From NCBI GenBank assembly GCA_016201205.1, contig JACQDF010000057.1, forward strand, positions 1-43,545: a stretch of DNA of 43,545 nt, read 5' to 3'. Below are positions 17,995 to 26,115 of this stretch, in pieces. Within the stretch, counting starts at the first letter, position 1. The number at the start of each line of letters is the position of its first letter. The notes under the pieces are model-generated. The model made no database searches and was not told the DNA's origin. It saw only the letters and a program-made list of their open reading frames with translations. Position numbers and translations under genes: made by a program. The stretch comes from Acidobacteriota bacterium (lineage in GTDB: Bacteria; Acidobacteriota; Terriglobia; Bryobacterales; Bryobacteraceae).

Positions 17995-19654
17995 GTTGTC
18001 CAGACGTAATTTTATTTCCGCCGCCTCGATGGGCGCTACCGCGCCCGGAATTGTACGAGCCCAGCCGCGCCCTCCCAACATTATTATCCTCATTACGGAC
18101 GACCAGGGGTACGGCGACCTCTCGATTCACGGCAATGACAAGCTCGACACGCCGCACCTGGACTCGATCGGCAAGGATGGCGTCGAGTTCACGCAATTTC
18201 ATGTGAACCCGGTCTGCTCGCCGACCCGCTCCAGCCTGATGACGGGCCGCTATTACTACCGCACGGGTGTGGTGGACACTTATCTGGGCCGCTCGATGAT
18301 GCACCCTGATGAAGTGACGATGGCGGAGCTGCTTCGCGACGCCGGATACCGCACCGGGCTGTTCGGCAAATGGCATCTGGGCGACAACTACCCTTTGCGC
18401 AGCGTCGACCAGGGATTCGAGGAATCGCTCAACTGCACTGGAGGCGGGCTCACCCAGCCCTCGGACCCGCCCGGCAACACGTATTTCGATCCCATTCTGC
18501 GGCACAACGGGAAATGGGAGAAGCGGAAGGGCTATTGCACGGACATCTTCATGAACGCCGCCATCGAGTTCATCGAAGCCAACCGCTCGAGGCCGTTCTT
18601 TGCTTACATTGCCACCAACGCGCCGCACGATCCGCTTCAGATCGAGGAAAGCTACGTTGAGCCGTTTCGCAGGAAAGGGCTGGCGGAGCGCGAGTCGAAG
18701 ATCTACGGCATGGTAAAGAACATCGACGACAACGCCGGCCGGCTGCTCGGCAAGCTGCGGCAGCTTGGACTCGAGCAGGACACGATTGTGATGTACCTCA
18801 CCGACAACGGGCCGCAGTCGCCGCGTTACAACGCCGGCATGCGAGGCCGCAAAGGCACGGTGTATGAAGGCGGGATTCGCGTGCCGTTCTTTTTCAAGTG
18901 GCCGCGGCGGTTTCAAGCGGGAGCGAAGGCCCCGCAACTGGCGGCGCACGTGGACGTGCTGCCGACCGTGCTCGAGGCGTGCGGCGTCCGGAAGCCGCAG
19001 AACCTGAAGATCGACGGCCGCAGCCTCATGCCGCTGCTCGAAGGCAGGAGCAACTGGCCCGCGCGGACGCTGTTTTTTCAATGGCATCGCGGCGACCGGC
19101 CAAATGCGTTTGAGAACGCGGCTGCGCACAACGGCCGTTACAAGCTGGTGGATGGCAAGGAGCTGTACGATCTTCAGAGCGATCCGGCCGAGAAGAACGA
19201 CATCGCGTCGCAGAATCCGGAAATGGTTCGCAAACTTCGAGAGGAATACGAACGGTGGTTTGCCGATGTGTCCGCGACACGCAACTTCGCGCCTCCACGC
19301 ATTCATCTGGGGACCGAGCATGAGGATCCGGTGACATTGACGCGTCAGGACTGGCGCGGAGGACGCGCCGGATGGGATGCGAATTCGATCGGCCACTGGG
19401 AGGTGGATGTGCGCCGCGCTGGCAAGTACGAGATTACGCTGCGCTTCCGAGCCGCCAGGACGGCGGGAGAGGCGCGGTTCGCGCTGAATGGGACCGGCGT
19501 CAAGCAGGCCTTTGCGGACGGCGCGCAAGAGGTGAAGGTTTCCGGCGTGACGCTGGCGGCCGGGCCGGGGCGTCTGGAGGCGGAAGTGGAAACCGGCGGG
19601 ACAACCGCCGGAGTGCATTATGTCGATGTGAAGCGAACAGGAGCACACTCATGA
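17993..19654 (+). CDS. Secreted sulfatase with C-terminal beta-sandwich extension
   Basis: 553 residues. A Tat-type signal (LSRRNFISAASMG) starts immediately at the ATG. Catalytic core: metal ligands D36-D37 in ILITDDQGYGDLSIHG, and the formylglycine motif C75-S-P-T-R79 followed by SSLMTGR, so it is a Cys-type sulfatase needing a maturase. GLFGKWHLGD and DNGPQSP are further family motifs. After the core ends near residue 430 (LREEYERWFADV), about 110 residues form a beta-rich domain (GHWEVDVRRAGKYEITLRFR...GPGRLEAEVE) like the jelly-roll modules often fused to sulfatases. It would remove sulfate esters from a glycan in the periplasm. A TTG at 17981 would add four residues. It overlaps the GH172 gene by ATGA. 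Confidence 0.93.
   Translation: MLSRRNFISAASMGATAPGIVRAQPRPPNIIILITDDQGYGDLSIHGNDKLDTPHLDSIGKDGVEFTQFHVNPVCSPTRSSLMTGRYYYRTGVVDTYLGRSMMHPDEVTMAELLRDAGYRTGLFGKWHLGDNYPLRSVDQGFEESLNCTGGGLTQPSDPPGNTYFDPILRHNGKWEKRKGYCTDIFMNAAIEFIEANRSRPFFAYIATNAPHDPLQIEESYVEPFRRKGLAERESKIYGMVKNIDDNAGRLLGKLRQLGLEQDTIVMYLTDNGPQSPRYNAGMRGRKGTVYEGGIRVPFFFKWPRRFQAGAKAPQLAAHVDVLPTVLEACGVRKPQNLKIDGRSLMPLLEGRSNWPARTLFFQWHRGDRPNAFENAAAHNGRYKLVDGKELYDLQSDPAEKNDIASQNPEMVRKLREEYERWFADVSATRNFAPPRIHLGTEHEDPVTLTRQDWRGGRAGWDANSIGHWEVDVRRAGKYEITLRFRAARTAGEARFALNGTGVKQAFADGAQEVKVSGVTLAAGPGRLEAEVETGGTTAGVHYVDVKRTGAHS
18009..18014 (-). promoter_or_regulatory. Candidate -10 (TAAAAT on the minus strand) for the DUF1549 operon, inside the sulfatase gene
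   Basis: The minus strand reads TAAAAT here, 14 bases upstream of the DUF1549 ATG at 17994, and it overlaps the sulfatase signal-peptide codons. The arrangement mirrors the opposite candidate at 17973-17978. No clear -35. Offered only because two divergent genes with touching start codons must carry their promoters inside each other. Confidence 0.25.
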
Positions 19655-20763
19655 ATGACAGAAGAGGCTTTTTCCATAAGCTGGCATCGCTGGCTGGACT
19701 CGCGGCGACGCCCGCGGCCCAAGCACAGGGACGCGGCGACAACGAATTCAAGTTCTTGCCCAAGTACGTGCGATCCCAGAACTACAAGTCGCTCAAGCAA
19801 TCGAGTCACGACCGCACCGGCGGCAACCGCGATTTCTTCACTGTTCCGGCGGGGGCCACGCAGGAGCTGCTTCAAGCCGGCGGGCCCGGCGTCATCACGC
19901 ACATCTGGTTCACCATCGCCGCGCAGAGCAGGATGCATTTGAAGGAGCTGGTGCTGCGCGCATGGTGGGACGGCGCATCCAAGCCGAGCATCGAGACGCC
20001 GGTGGGCGATTTCTTCGGGCTGAATCTCGGCGAGTATTCCATTTACCAATCCGAGTACCTGGCTTGCTCGCCCGGGCGGTCGCTGAATTGCTACTTCGCG
20101 ATGCCGTATCGAAAGAGCGCGCGGATGACCGTCACCAACGAAGGCAAGGACGAAGTCAGAGCCTTCTATTCGAACATCGATTACCTGAGCTGCCCGGCGC
20201 TGCCGCCTGATGCATTGTATTTCCATGCGCAGTACCGGCAGAACGCGCCGTGCGTGCCGGTGCAGTATCCGGACGGCAGAAAGCTGAACCCAACCGGCAA
20301 AGACAACCACGTGTACGCGGAAACCAGGGGCCGCGGCCATTTGATGGGCGTCACGCTAGGCGTCCTGATCAACGCAGACGGCTGGATGGGCGAAGGCGAT
20401 GACATGATCTTCGTGGATGACGAATCGAAGCCGGCGATCATCGGCACCGGCTCGGAAGATTACTTCCTGGGAAGCTGGAACTTCGGTGGGCGCGATGGCG
20501 CGACGCCCTTTGCGCACAGCCAGTACGGCGCGCCCCAGATCATCATGGCGGAGCGCACCGGCGGCCGTTATTGCTGCTATCGCTGGCACGGGGACAATCC
20601 GGTCACCTTCTCGCGATACCTGAAGCACACCATGGAGCATGGCCATGCCAACGACCGTGGCGACAATTTCTATTCGGTGTGCTACTGGTACCAGAACGAG
20701 CCGTCCACGGACTTCCCGCTGCTCGCTCCCTTGGATCAGCGCATTCCGCGGGTGCGCGCATGA
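19651..20763 (+). CDS. GH172 (DUF2961) family glycoside hydrolase
   Basis: 370 residues from ATG 19651, which overlaps the sulfatase stop (ATGA) and has AGGAG upstream. The open frame further upstream is antisense or shadow. N-terminal Tat-like signal (NDRRGFFHKLASLAGLAATP). The DUF2961 pattern is clear: GPGVITHIWFTIA, PVGDFFGLNLGEYSIYQSEY, YRKSARMTVTNEG, IGTGSEDYFLGSWNFGG, and a conserved RWHGDNPVTF. DUF2961 was reclassified as GH172 after members proved to be difructose-anhydride/alpha-fructofuranosidases and D-arabinofuranosidases. E269 (GTGSEDYF) and E301 (IIMAERTGG) are candidate catalytic acids. A furanosidase role is therefore plausible; the sugar is unknown. Flanked by sulfatase and ApnL-like genes, coupled to both. 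Confidence 0.9.
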   Translation: MNDRRGFFHKLASLAGLAATPAAQAQGRGDNEFKFLPKYVRSQNYKSLKQSSHDRTGGNRDFFTVPAGATQELLQAGGPGVITHIWFTIAAQSRMHLKELVLRAWWDGASKPSIETPVGDFFGLNLGEYSIYQSEYLACSPGRSLNCYFAMPYRKSARMTVTNEGKDEVRAFYSNIDYLSCPALPPDALYFHAQYRQNAPCVPVQYPDGRKLNPTGKDNHVYAETRGRGHLMGVTLGVLINADGWMGEGDDMIFVDDESKPAIIGTGSEDYFLGSWNFGGRDGATPFAHSQYGAPQIIMAERTGGRYCCYRWHGDNPVTFSRYLKHTMEHGHANDRGDNFYSVCYWYQNEPSTDFPLLAPLDQRIPRVRA

Positions 20764-22778
20764 GGCCAGCGTGGACGCGACGCCAGTCGCTGGCGTTGCT
20801 GAGCGGCGCTGCGCTGCCGCTTCACGGGTGGCAAAGTTTCTACAACGGAAAAGACGAGCCGCTGCCGCGCCAGATCGAGCTGGCCGCCGGCCCGCTGACG
20901 ATGATCTTCGAGCCCGAGCTGGCGTTCCTGCGATATCTGCGGCTCGGGGAAACCGAAGTGATTCGCGGCATCTACGCCGCCGTCCGCGACCGCAACTGGG
21001 GCGCCATCGCGCCGAAGGTCACGGGCCTGCTCGTCGAATCGCGCGAGAAGGCTTTTCGAGTCCTGTTCGACGTCGAGTGCAAGGAAGGAGTGATCGATTT
21101 CCTCTGGCACGGGGAAGTGACCGGCGGGCCGGATGGCGCCGTGCGGTTCCAGATGAACGGAGAGGCGCGAGCGGCCTTCTTGCGCAATCGCATCGGATTC
21201 TGCCTGCTCCATCCGGTGCGCGAGTGCGCGGGCAAAGCATGCACCGTGCGCCACAGCGGCGGGAGCATCGAGAGCGGCAAGTTCCCGTTGTACGTATCCC
21301 CGCACCAGCCGTTCAAGGACATGGCTGCAATCCTGCACCAGGTGGCGCCGGGGCTGACGGCGGAAGTGACATTTTCGGGCGAGATCTTCGAGATGGAGGA
21401 CCACCGCAACTGGACCGACGCTTCTTACAAGACCTACTGCACGCCGCTGGATCGGCCATTTCCGGTCGAGGTGAAGCAGGGGACGAAGATTACGCAAAGC
21501 GTAACGATTGCATTGCGCGGTCAGGCGCCGGCGGCTCCAACGGTTTTTGTGGTGCGCCGAAAGCAGATTGCGTTCGAGATGCAGCCGGGCCAGGTGCGGC
21601 CGCTTCCGCGCATTGGATTGGGTGTGGCGGCCGATTCACCGCCGTTAAGCACGGACGAGGCGCGGCGTCTCGCCCTGCTGCGGCCGGCGCATCTGAGGGC
21701 CGATCTGAAGCTGGCCGGCGGCTCCGGGGAACGGGCCCTCGAGCGCGCGGTCAAAGAGGCTCAGGCGGTGGGCGCGCCGCTCGAGCTGGCCCTGCATCTG
21801 AGCGAAAATGCGGAGTCCGAATTGCAGAAACTGGCAGCGTCGCTGAGCTCTCATCGCGCCCGCGTTGTGCGCTTCCTGGTGTTTCACGAGACAGAGCGAT
21901 CGAGCGATGCAAGATGGGCGAGACTCGCCCGCCAGCACCTGGCAGCCGTTGCTCCCGGCGCGCAGTTTGGAGCGGGAACCAATTCCTATTTCGCCGAATT
22001 GAACCGCAGCCGTCCCGACCCCGCTGGCATTGACTTTGTGACGTACTCGATCAATCCGCAGGTGCACGCGTTTGACAACCGGAGCCTCGTGGAAAACCTG
22101 GAGGCGCAGGCTGATTCGGTGCACTCGGCGCGCCAGTTCGCCGGCGGAAAGGGAATCGTCGTCTCGCCGGTGACGTTCAAGCCGCGGTTCAATCCGAATG
22201 CAACGGCCGGCGAGGCGGCGCTGCCACCAGACGCGGTGCCGCCGCAAGTCGATCCGAGGCAATTGTCGCTGTTCGGTGCGGCCTGGACTGCGGGCAGCGT
22301 GAAGTACTTGAGCGAAAGCGGCGCGCAAAGCGTTACCTATTTCGAAACCACGGGAGCGGGCGGCGTGATCGAGACAGCGGCCGGATCGCGCTGGCCCAAA
22401 CAGTTTCCATCGCAGCCGTCGCAGGTGTTTCCGCTGTATCACGTATTGGCCGATGTGGGAGAATTCTCCGGCGGCGAGATGCTGCACGCGAGCTCGAGCC
22501 AGCCGCTGGTGGCCGGCGGCTTCATCCTGCGCAAAGGGAACCGCTTTCGTGTGCTGGTGGCGAATCTCACTGCCGATGCGCAAGCCGTGCGCCTGACATG
22601 GCCGGGAGCGCCTCGAGTGCGGATCAAGAAGCTGGACGAGCACAGTGTGCGGGCGGCGACAACAGCCGCCGAATCGTGGCGTCTTCAGCCGGGCGATCTG
22701 CTGGCGGCGCCGGGAGGCGTGCTCGAAGTCGCCCTGGCTCCGTATGCAGTGGCGCGCCTCGATTCCGCCGAAGGATGA
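20760..22778 (+). CDS. D-apionate lactonase-like (ApnL family) exported protein
   Basis: 672 residues from ATG 20760, which overlaps the GH172 stop by ATGA. The body resembles the ApnL family: an N-terminal beta domain opening with YNGKDEPLPRQIELAAGPLT and containing GETEVIRGIYAAVRDRNWG and the very characteristic FEMEDHRNWTDASYKTY; a central TIM-barrel-like part from about residue 270 to 580 (VTYSINPQVHAFDNRS, FKPRFNPNA, SVTYFETTGAGGV); and a small C-terminal beta domain. ApnL opens the lactone of D-apionate in apiose catabolism. Unlike cytoplasmic ApnL, this protein begins with a twin-arginine stretch (WTRRQSLALLSGAALPLHGW), suggesting export. The real substrate may be another sugar lactone or a glycoside. 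Confidence 0.75.
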   Translation: MRPAWTRRQSLALLSGAALPLHGWQSFYNGKDEPLPRQIELAAGPLTMIFEPELAFLRYLRLGETEVIRGIYAAVRDRNWGAIAPKVTGLLVESREKAFRVLFDVECKEGVIDFLWHGEVTGGPDGAVRFQMNGEARAAFLRNRIGFCLLHPVRECAGKACTVRHSGGSIESGKFPLYVSPHQPFKDMAAILHQVAPGLTAEVTFSGEIFEMEDHRNWTDASYKTYCTPLDRPFPVEVKQGTKITQSVTIALRGQAPAAPTVFVVRRKQIAFEMQPGQVRPLPRIGLGVAADSPPLSTDEARRLALLRPAHLRADLKLAGGSGERALERAVKEAQAVGAPLELALHLSENAESELQKLAASLSSHRARVVRFLVFHETERSSDARWARLARQHLAAVAPGAQFGAGTNSYFAELNRSRPDPAGIDFVTYSINPQVHAFDNRSLVENLEAQADSVHSARQFAGGKGIVVSPVTFKPRFNPNATAGEAALPPDAVPPQVDPRQLSLFGAAWTAGSVKYLSESGAQSVTYFETTGAGGVIETAAGSRWPKQFPSQPSQVFPLYHVLADVGEFSGGEMLHASSSQPLVAGGFILRKGNRFRVLVANLTADAQAVRLTWPGAPRVRIKKLDEHSVRAATTAAESWRLQPGDLLAAPGGVLEVALAPYAVARLDSAEG

Positions 22779-22802
22779 AGCAGCGCATCCGCTCCCTTAC
22801 GG

Positions 22803-22843
22803 TCGCGGCTCGGTTTCGGAGCCGCGCGCGTCAGCAAGCGGTC
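22803..22843. repeat. Dispersed palindromic element, copy 1, between convergent genes
   Basis: A perfect 8-bp stem (22804-22826, GC-rich arms around a 7-base loop) is followed by sequence that recurs elsewhere. Bases 22819-22843 are the exact reverse complement of 34226-34250 (25 of 25). It occupies the 91-base gap between the convergent ApnL-like and beta-helix genes and could also serve as a factor-assisted terminator; no U-run is present. Read as a REP-like intergenic element. Confidence 0.6.
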
Positions 22844-22869
22844 TTACGCAAACACTTCCGACGTTGTGT

Positions 22870-24552
22870 TCAGTAGAGTTCCCACGGTGCGCGAGAGAAT
22901 CCCGGCGCCATTTCCCGGCCAAAGCGAAGCGGCGGCAACCCGTTCTCAAACGCCCCGATGTCTGGCCCCGCGCCGCTGTACTGGTCGTTGAAACCCGGCA
23001 GGCGCATGCCGGTGTCGATCGCCGGATTCTTCACCTGCACCAACGGATCGGTGATCGCGAAGTCCCGCCCGTTGCGGCTGTACGGGACACGACCCCACTG
23101 GATGCGGTTCATCGTGGGAGCCAGATACCACTCCAGCCGCTCGCTCGGCAGAAACATGGATCGGACGAATCCTCCGCCCAGGTGGCTCCCCGTCAAGTCA
23201 TTCCGGAAATCATTGAGCGGCGCCCCACGGTCCTGCGGATACGTGCGCCCGCGGGAGTAAAAGATATTGTTGCGGCTGACGGCGTTATAGAGCTCGTGGC
23301 TGCTGAAGACGTCCAGCGCACCGCCCGGCTGTAGCGCCGTATTGTGGAAAATGAACCGATAACCCAGACCGGTGCTGACGCGCTCGCCGTCGATATTCAA
23401 ATAATTCATTCCGGTCTTGATCATCATGCCTCCTGAGGAGTCCTGATGGGAAATGCGGCTCTCCCCGAAAACGTTGCGGAAAATGTAGAGCGGACCCATC
23501 GAGGTGGCGGCCGTCGCCACATGCACGAAGGTGTGATGCAGGTAGTTGCTCCAGATCCGCACATTCCTGTTGGCGCCTTCGCTCTCGATGGCGTCATCCC
23601 AACAGTTGGCGACGATGTTGCCGTAAATGTCCGAGTCGCGGTTCGGACTTCCTTTGAAGCTGTAGTTGCTGGCGCCGCCGATTCCGTCATTGAATCCGTG
23701 ATCCTCGGTGGACCGGATCGTGTTATATCGGATGATGTTTCCGCCGCGCGAGTCGATCAGCGACACCGCCTGCGGTCCGGAAGGATGGCCGCTCTCCCAA
23801 TCATTGGCCCCGCCACGCGGGTGCTCGATCAGGTTGCGCTGGATGACGAGGTGACCGGCGTCGTTCTCCGCATAAATCCCGCTGTCCGAGCCCCCCAGGA
23901 CGCCCCACACCCGCGCCCCGCCGATGCGTCCCCATCCGGTAATGTGGCAGTCCTCTATCACGACGTGCTGCACTCCGCTCCGAATCAGCACGCCGTGGAT
24001 GCCGGCGTTTTTCAGTTCCAGGCCCCGGAGGATTACGTAATCGGCTTCCACTACGATGTTGTGATCGGAGAGATTGAAGACGTCACTGACAAACTTCGTC
24101 CCCGCCGCCGGCGTCACCAGATGCCATCCCCTCTCTGTCCCTCCCTCGCGGATGTTCAGCGTCTGATCGGTGCTCCCGCCGGACAGAAAAGTCGTCTTCC
24201 CAACGGGGAATTCCTCACTGCGTGTCCTGCCTTGGAAGTTCACGCTCTCTCCATCCGTCTCCAGGAGAATGTCGTACAGCGTGTCTGGCTTCAGGCCAAC
24301 CAGTGATCCCCGGTATTGAGTCGCACGCTGGTCATAAACCAGCGGATATCCTGGCCGCGATTCTGTCGAGCCGGCGACGCGATACTTTACGCTGCATCCG
24401 CCCTGCGCGATGGCGCGGTCATAGTACAACCCCAGAGACTCGAACGTCGGCACGGCGAATGCCTTCTCGCCGGCCGCAAGGGCGAACGGGCCTCCGGCTG
24501 TCGCCGTCAGCAGAGAGGCGAATACCGGCAGCAAGCAGCGCTTCATGATCAT
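22870..24552 (-). CDS. Secreted right-handed beta-helix protein with N-terminal FN3-like domain
   Basis: About 558-560 residues (two in-frame ATGs, 24552 and 24546). Signal peptide KRCLLPVFASLLTATAGGPF, then a fibronectin-type-III-like segment at about 30-115 (GLYYDRAIAQGGCSVKYR, VGLKPDTLYDILLETDGE). The rest is a parallel beta-helix with the usual N/H/I ladder: NIVVEADYVILRGLELKNAG, VQHVVIEDCHITGWG, GHLVIQRNLIEHP, GNIIRYNTIRSTEDHGF, RDSDIYGNIVANCWDDAIES. This fold is found in pectate lyases, alginate epimerases and Ig-type carbohydrate-active enzymes, so a polysaccharide-active role fits the neighbouring saccharide locus, but the catalytic residues cannot be assigned. It ends at VGAFENG-type PDIGAFENG, common at the end of such proteins. 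Converges with the ApnL-like gene. Confidence 0.85.
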   Translation of the reverse strand: MIMKRCLLPVFASLLTATAGGPFALAAGEKAFAVPTFESLGLYYDRAIAQGGCSVKYRVAGSTESRPGYPLVYDQRATQYRGSLVGLKPDTLYDILLETDGESVNFQGRTRSEEFPVGKTTFLSGGSTDQTLNIREGGTERGWHLVTPAAGTKFVSDVFNLSDHNIVVEADYVILRGLELKNAGIHGVLIRSGVQHVVIEDCHITGWGRIGGARVWGVLGGSDSGIYAENDAGHLVIQRNLIEHPRGGANDWESGHPSGPQAVSLIDSRGGNIIRYNTIRSTEDHGFNDGIGGASNYSFKGSPNRDSDIYGNIVANCWDDAIESEGANRNVRIWSNYLHHTFVHVATAATSMGPLYIFRNVFGESRISHQDSSGGMMIKTGMNYLNIDGERVSTGLGYRFIFHNTALQPGGALDVFSSHELYNAVSRNNIFYSRGRTYPQDRGAPLNDFRNDLTGSHLGGGFVRSMFLPSERLEWYLAPTMNRIQWGRVPYSRNGRDFAITDPLVQVKNPAIDTGMRLPGFNDQYSGAGPDIGAFENGLPPLRFGREMAPGFSRAPWELY

Positions 24553-24601
24553 GGAAACAGTCTACTCTTGTACTTTCTATGCCGCAATCTGATGCGGACA
24601 C

Positions 24602-24630
24602 TTGACAAAAGAGAATAAATCTCGTTTAAT
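24602..24630 (+). promoter_or_regulatory. Sigma70-type promoter with possible PerR operator
   Basis: Perfect -35 TTGACA (24602-24607), exactly 17 bases of spacer, and -10 TTTAAT (24625-24630, five of six consensus). The spacer and the following bases are strikingly AT-rich for this genome (ATAAATCTCGTTTAATAAAG) and contain an imperfect inverted repeat plus GAGA-ataaa-TCTC. An AT-rich dyad over the -10 region is where PerR/Fur regulators bind, so autoregulation of the PerR-type gene 80 bases downstream is likely. Promoter: directly seen. Operator: inference. Confidence 0.7.
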
Positions 24631-24710
24631 AAAGATTACGCGACGCCAACGGGTATCGAGGCCAGGCGGATGCCGGGCCTTCGCCGGCCCTTGGTTGCCG
24701 AGGAGTTAGG

Positions 24711-25175
24711 GTGCGAGACGCTGCCGAAATCCAGCATCGGATGACGCTGTTCCAACAGCGCTGTGCGGAACTGGGCCTGGCCAACACACACCAGCGCCAG
24801 GTGATCTTCCGCACGCTTGCCGAGTCCACCAGCCATCCTACGCCGGAGGAGGTGTACCGAAGGGTACGAAAGAAGATCCCCTCGATCTCGCTCGGCACCG
24901 TTTACAGGAACATCAAGATTTTGGTCCAGAAAGGGCTCTTGAAGGAGGTCGCTGTGCATCACGAGCCGTTGCGGCTGGACCCCAATCTTTCCGATCATCA
25001 TCACCTGGTTTGCCGCCGCTGCAAGTCCGTTGCTGACATCGCCTCCGAGGACGTGGAACCGGTCCGGCTCAAGGCTGCGCTGCCTGCCGGTTTCCAGGTC
25101 GAGCGATGCGAGGTCGTGGCCATGGGACTGTGCGCGGCGTGCGCCATGAAACTCAAACAGAACAGGAGCCACTAA
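24711..25175 (+). CDS. PerR-type Fur-family peroxide regulator
   Basis: 154 residues from GTG 24711, set by AGGAG at 24701-24705. Winged-helix domain at about 10-90 (HQRQVIFRTLAESTSHPTPE, SLGTVYRNIKILVQKGL). Metal sites: structural zinc from C101xxC104 and C141xxC144; regulatory site from H42, D90, H96 and H98 in RLDPNLSDHHHLVC. The Asp at 90 corresponds to Asp85 of Bacillus PerR, the residue that distinguishes peroxide-sensing PerR from iron-sensing Fur (Glu). It likely represses this operon with Fe/Mn and releases on metal-catalysed histidine oxidation. The next gene starts directly after its stop. Confidence 0.88.
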   Translation: MRDAAEIQHRMTLFQQRCAELGLANTHQRQVIFRTLAESTSHPTPEEVYRRVRKKIPSISLGTVYRNIKILVQKGLLKEVAVHHEPLRLDPNLSDHHHLVCRRCKSVADIASEDVEPVRLKAALPAGFQVERCEVVAMGLCAACAMKLKQNRSH

Positions 25176-25745
25176 ATGGGAAAAGTAGCCAGACAGGTCG
25201 TGGAGCAGGCAGGGATCGACGTCAATGTCCTGCTCGACAAACTCCTCCGGGCGGCCGGGGCGGAGTTCACAACATTTTATTACTACTCGATCCTTCGCGT
25301 GAACGCGATTGGTTTCGAGGGGGAAGGACTGAAGGAGATCATCGAAGACGCCCGGATTGAGGACCGGAACCATTTCGAGGCCCTCATGCCGCGCATCTAC
25401 GAACTGGGAGGAAAGCTGCCGCGCGACATTCGGCAGTTTGCCGATATCGCCGGCTGCCCGGACGCGTATCTGCCCGAAAACCCCTCGGACATGAAAGCCA
25501 TGCTCAACGTGCTGGTGGAAGCCGAGCGTTGCGCGGTCCGAACCTACACCGAAATCTGCAACATGACGACTGGGAAGGACCACCGGACCTATGATCTGGC
25601 GCTCGCCATTCTGCACGAGGAAGTGGAACACGAAGCGTGGTTCTCTGAATACCTGGCCGAAGGTCCCTCGGGCCACTTCCGCCGGGGCAAACCGGGCGTG
25701 TCCCCGTATGTGCGGCGATTCATGTCGGCCGACTTCGGAGACTGA
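25176..25745 (+). CDS. Dps-like thioferritin (DPSL)
   Basis: 189 residues, ATG immediately after the PerR stop. Strong resemblance to the archaeal Sulfolobus DPSL protein: [52 protein letters not shown] and the C-terminal [13 protein letters not shown]. Ferritin-like diiron ligands are visible in E30, the E62-D63-x-x-H66 region, E115/E117 and E149xxH152. C94 and C119 are spaced by 25 residues, as are the two juxtaposed cysteines that define thioferritins. The family forms a 12-subunit cage that oxidises Fe(II), preferably with H2O2, protecting DNA. PerR linkage fits that role well. Confidence 0.88.
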   Translation: MGKVARQVVEQAGIDVNVLLDKLLRAAGAEFTTFYYYSILRVNAIGFEGEGLKEIIEDARIEDRNHFEALMPRIYELGGKLPRDIRQFADIAGCPDAYLPENPSDMKAMLNVLVEAERCAVRTYTEICNMTTGKDHRTYDLALAILHEEVEHEAWFSEYLAEGPSGHFRRGKPGVSPYVRRFMSADFGD

Positions 25746-25761
25746 CGATTGATGCCCGGGT

Positions 25762-26115
25762 TTGTCAACAGTGGGGTTTCGTAAGATCGCTCTGATCGAG
25801 GAGATTCCACCCGGGCGAACCGGGTATTTCTGCCTGGACACCGGGCCCGTCGTGGTGGCCAACGTTGGCGGCGAGATCTTTGCGCTTTCCGGTACATGCC
25901 CGCACCAGCAAAACCCTTTGGAGGGCGCCACGCTGATCGATGATCTGCTGGATTGCCCTTGGCACCATTTCCAATTTGACGTGCGAACGGGCAGGAACCA
26001 CTTTCCCGGCAACGTCTATCCGAAGGACTTGCCGTGCGCCCAGGCCCAACTCGCTCCGCTCGAGAAATACACGGTGGAGATACGCGATGATGAGATCTGG
26101 GTGGATGCCGGATGA
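25762..26115 (+). CDS. Rieske [2Fe-2S] ferredoxin
   Basis: 117 residues. Cluster ligands C46-P-H48 and C65-P-W-H68 are spaced as in soluble Rieske ferredoxins (NirD/BphF type): GTCPHQQNPLEGA and DCPWHHFQFDVRTG. There is no signal or membrane anchor, so it is a cytoplasmic electron carrier or an assembly partner of an oxygenase or reductase. The start is uncertain: TTG at 25762 or GTG at 25771, neither with a good ribosome-binding site. It lies 16 bases after the thioferritin gene and overlaps the pterin dehydratase by ATGA. It may supply electrons to release stored iron; that is inference. Confidence 0.85.
   Translation: MSTVGFRKIALIEEIPPGRTGYFCLDTGPVVVANVGGEIFALSGTCPHQQNPLEGATLIDDLLDCPWHHFQFDVRTGRNHFPGNVYPKDLPCAQAQLAPLEKYTVEIRDDEIWVDAG

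Noticed and set aside
16177..18009. Open frame of 610 codons on the plus strand, antisense to the DUF1549 gene
   Set aside because: It is the GC-rich shadow of a well-supported gene; no domain or signal is visible in its translation, and similar long antisense frames occur opposite the sulfatase (17972-19648) and opposite the peptidase and kinase-like genes (37783-39804).
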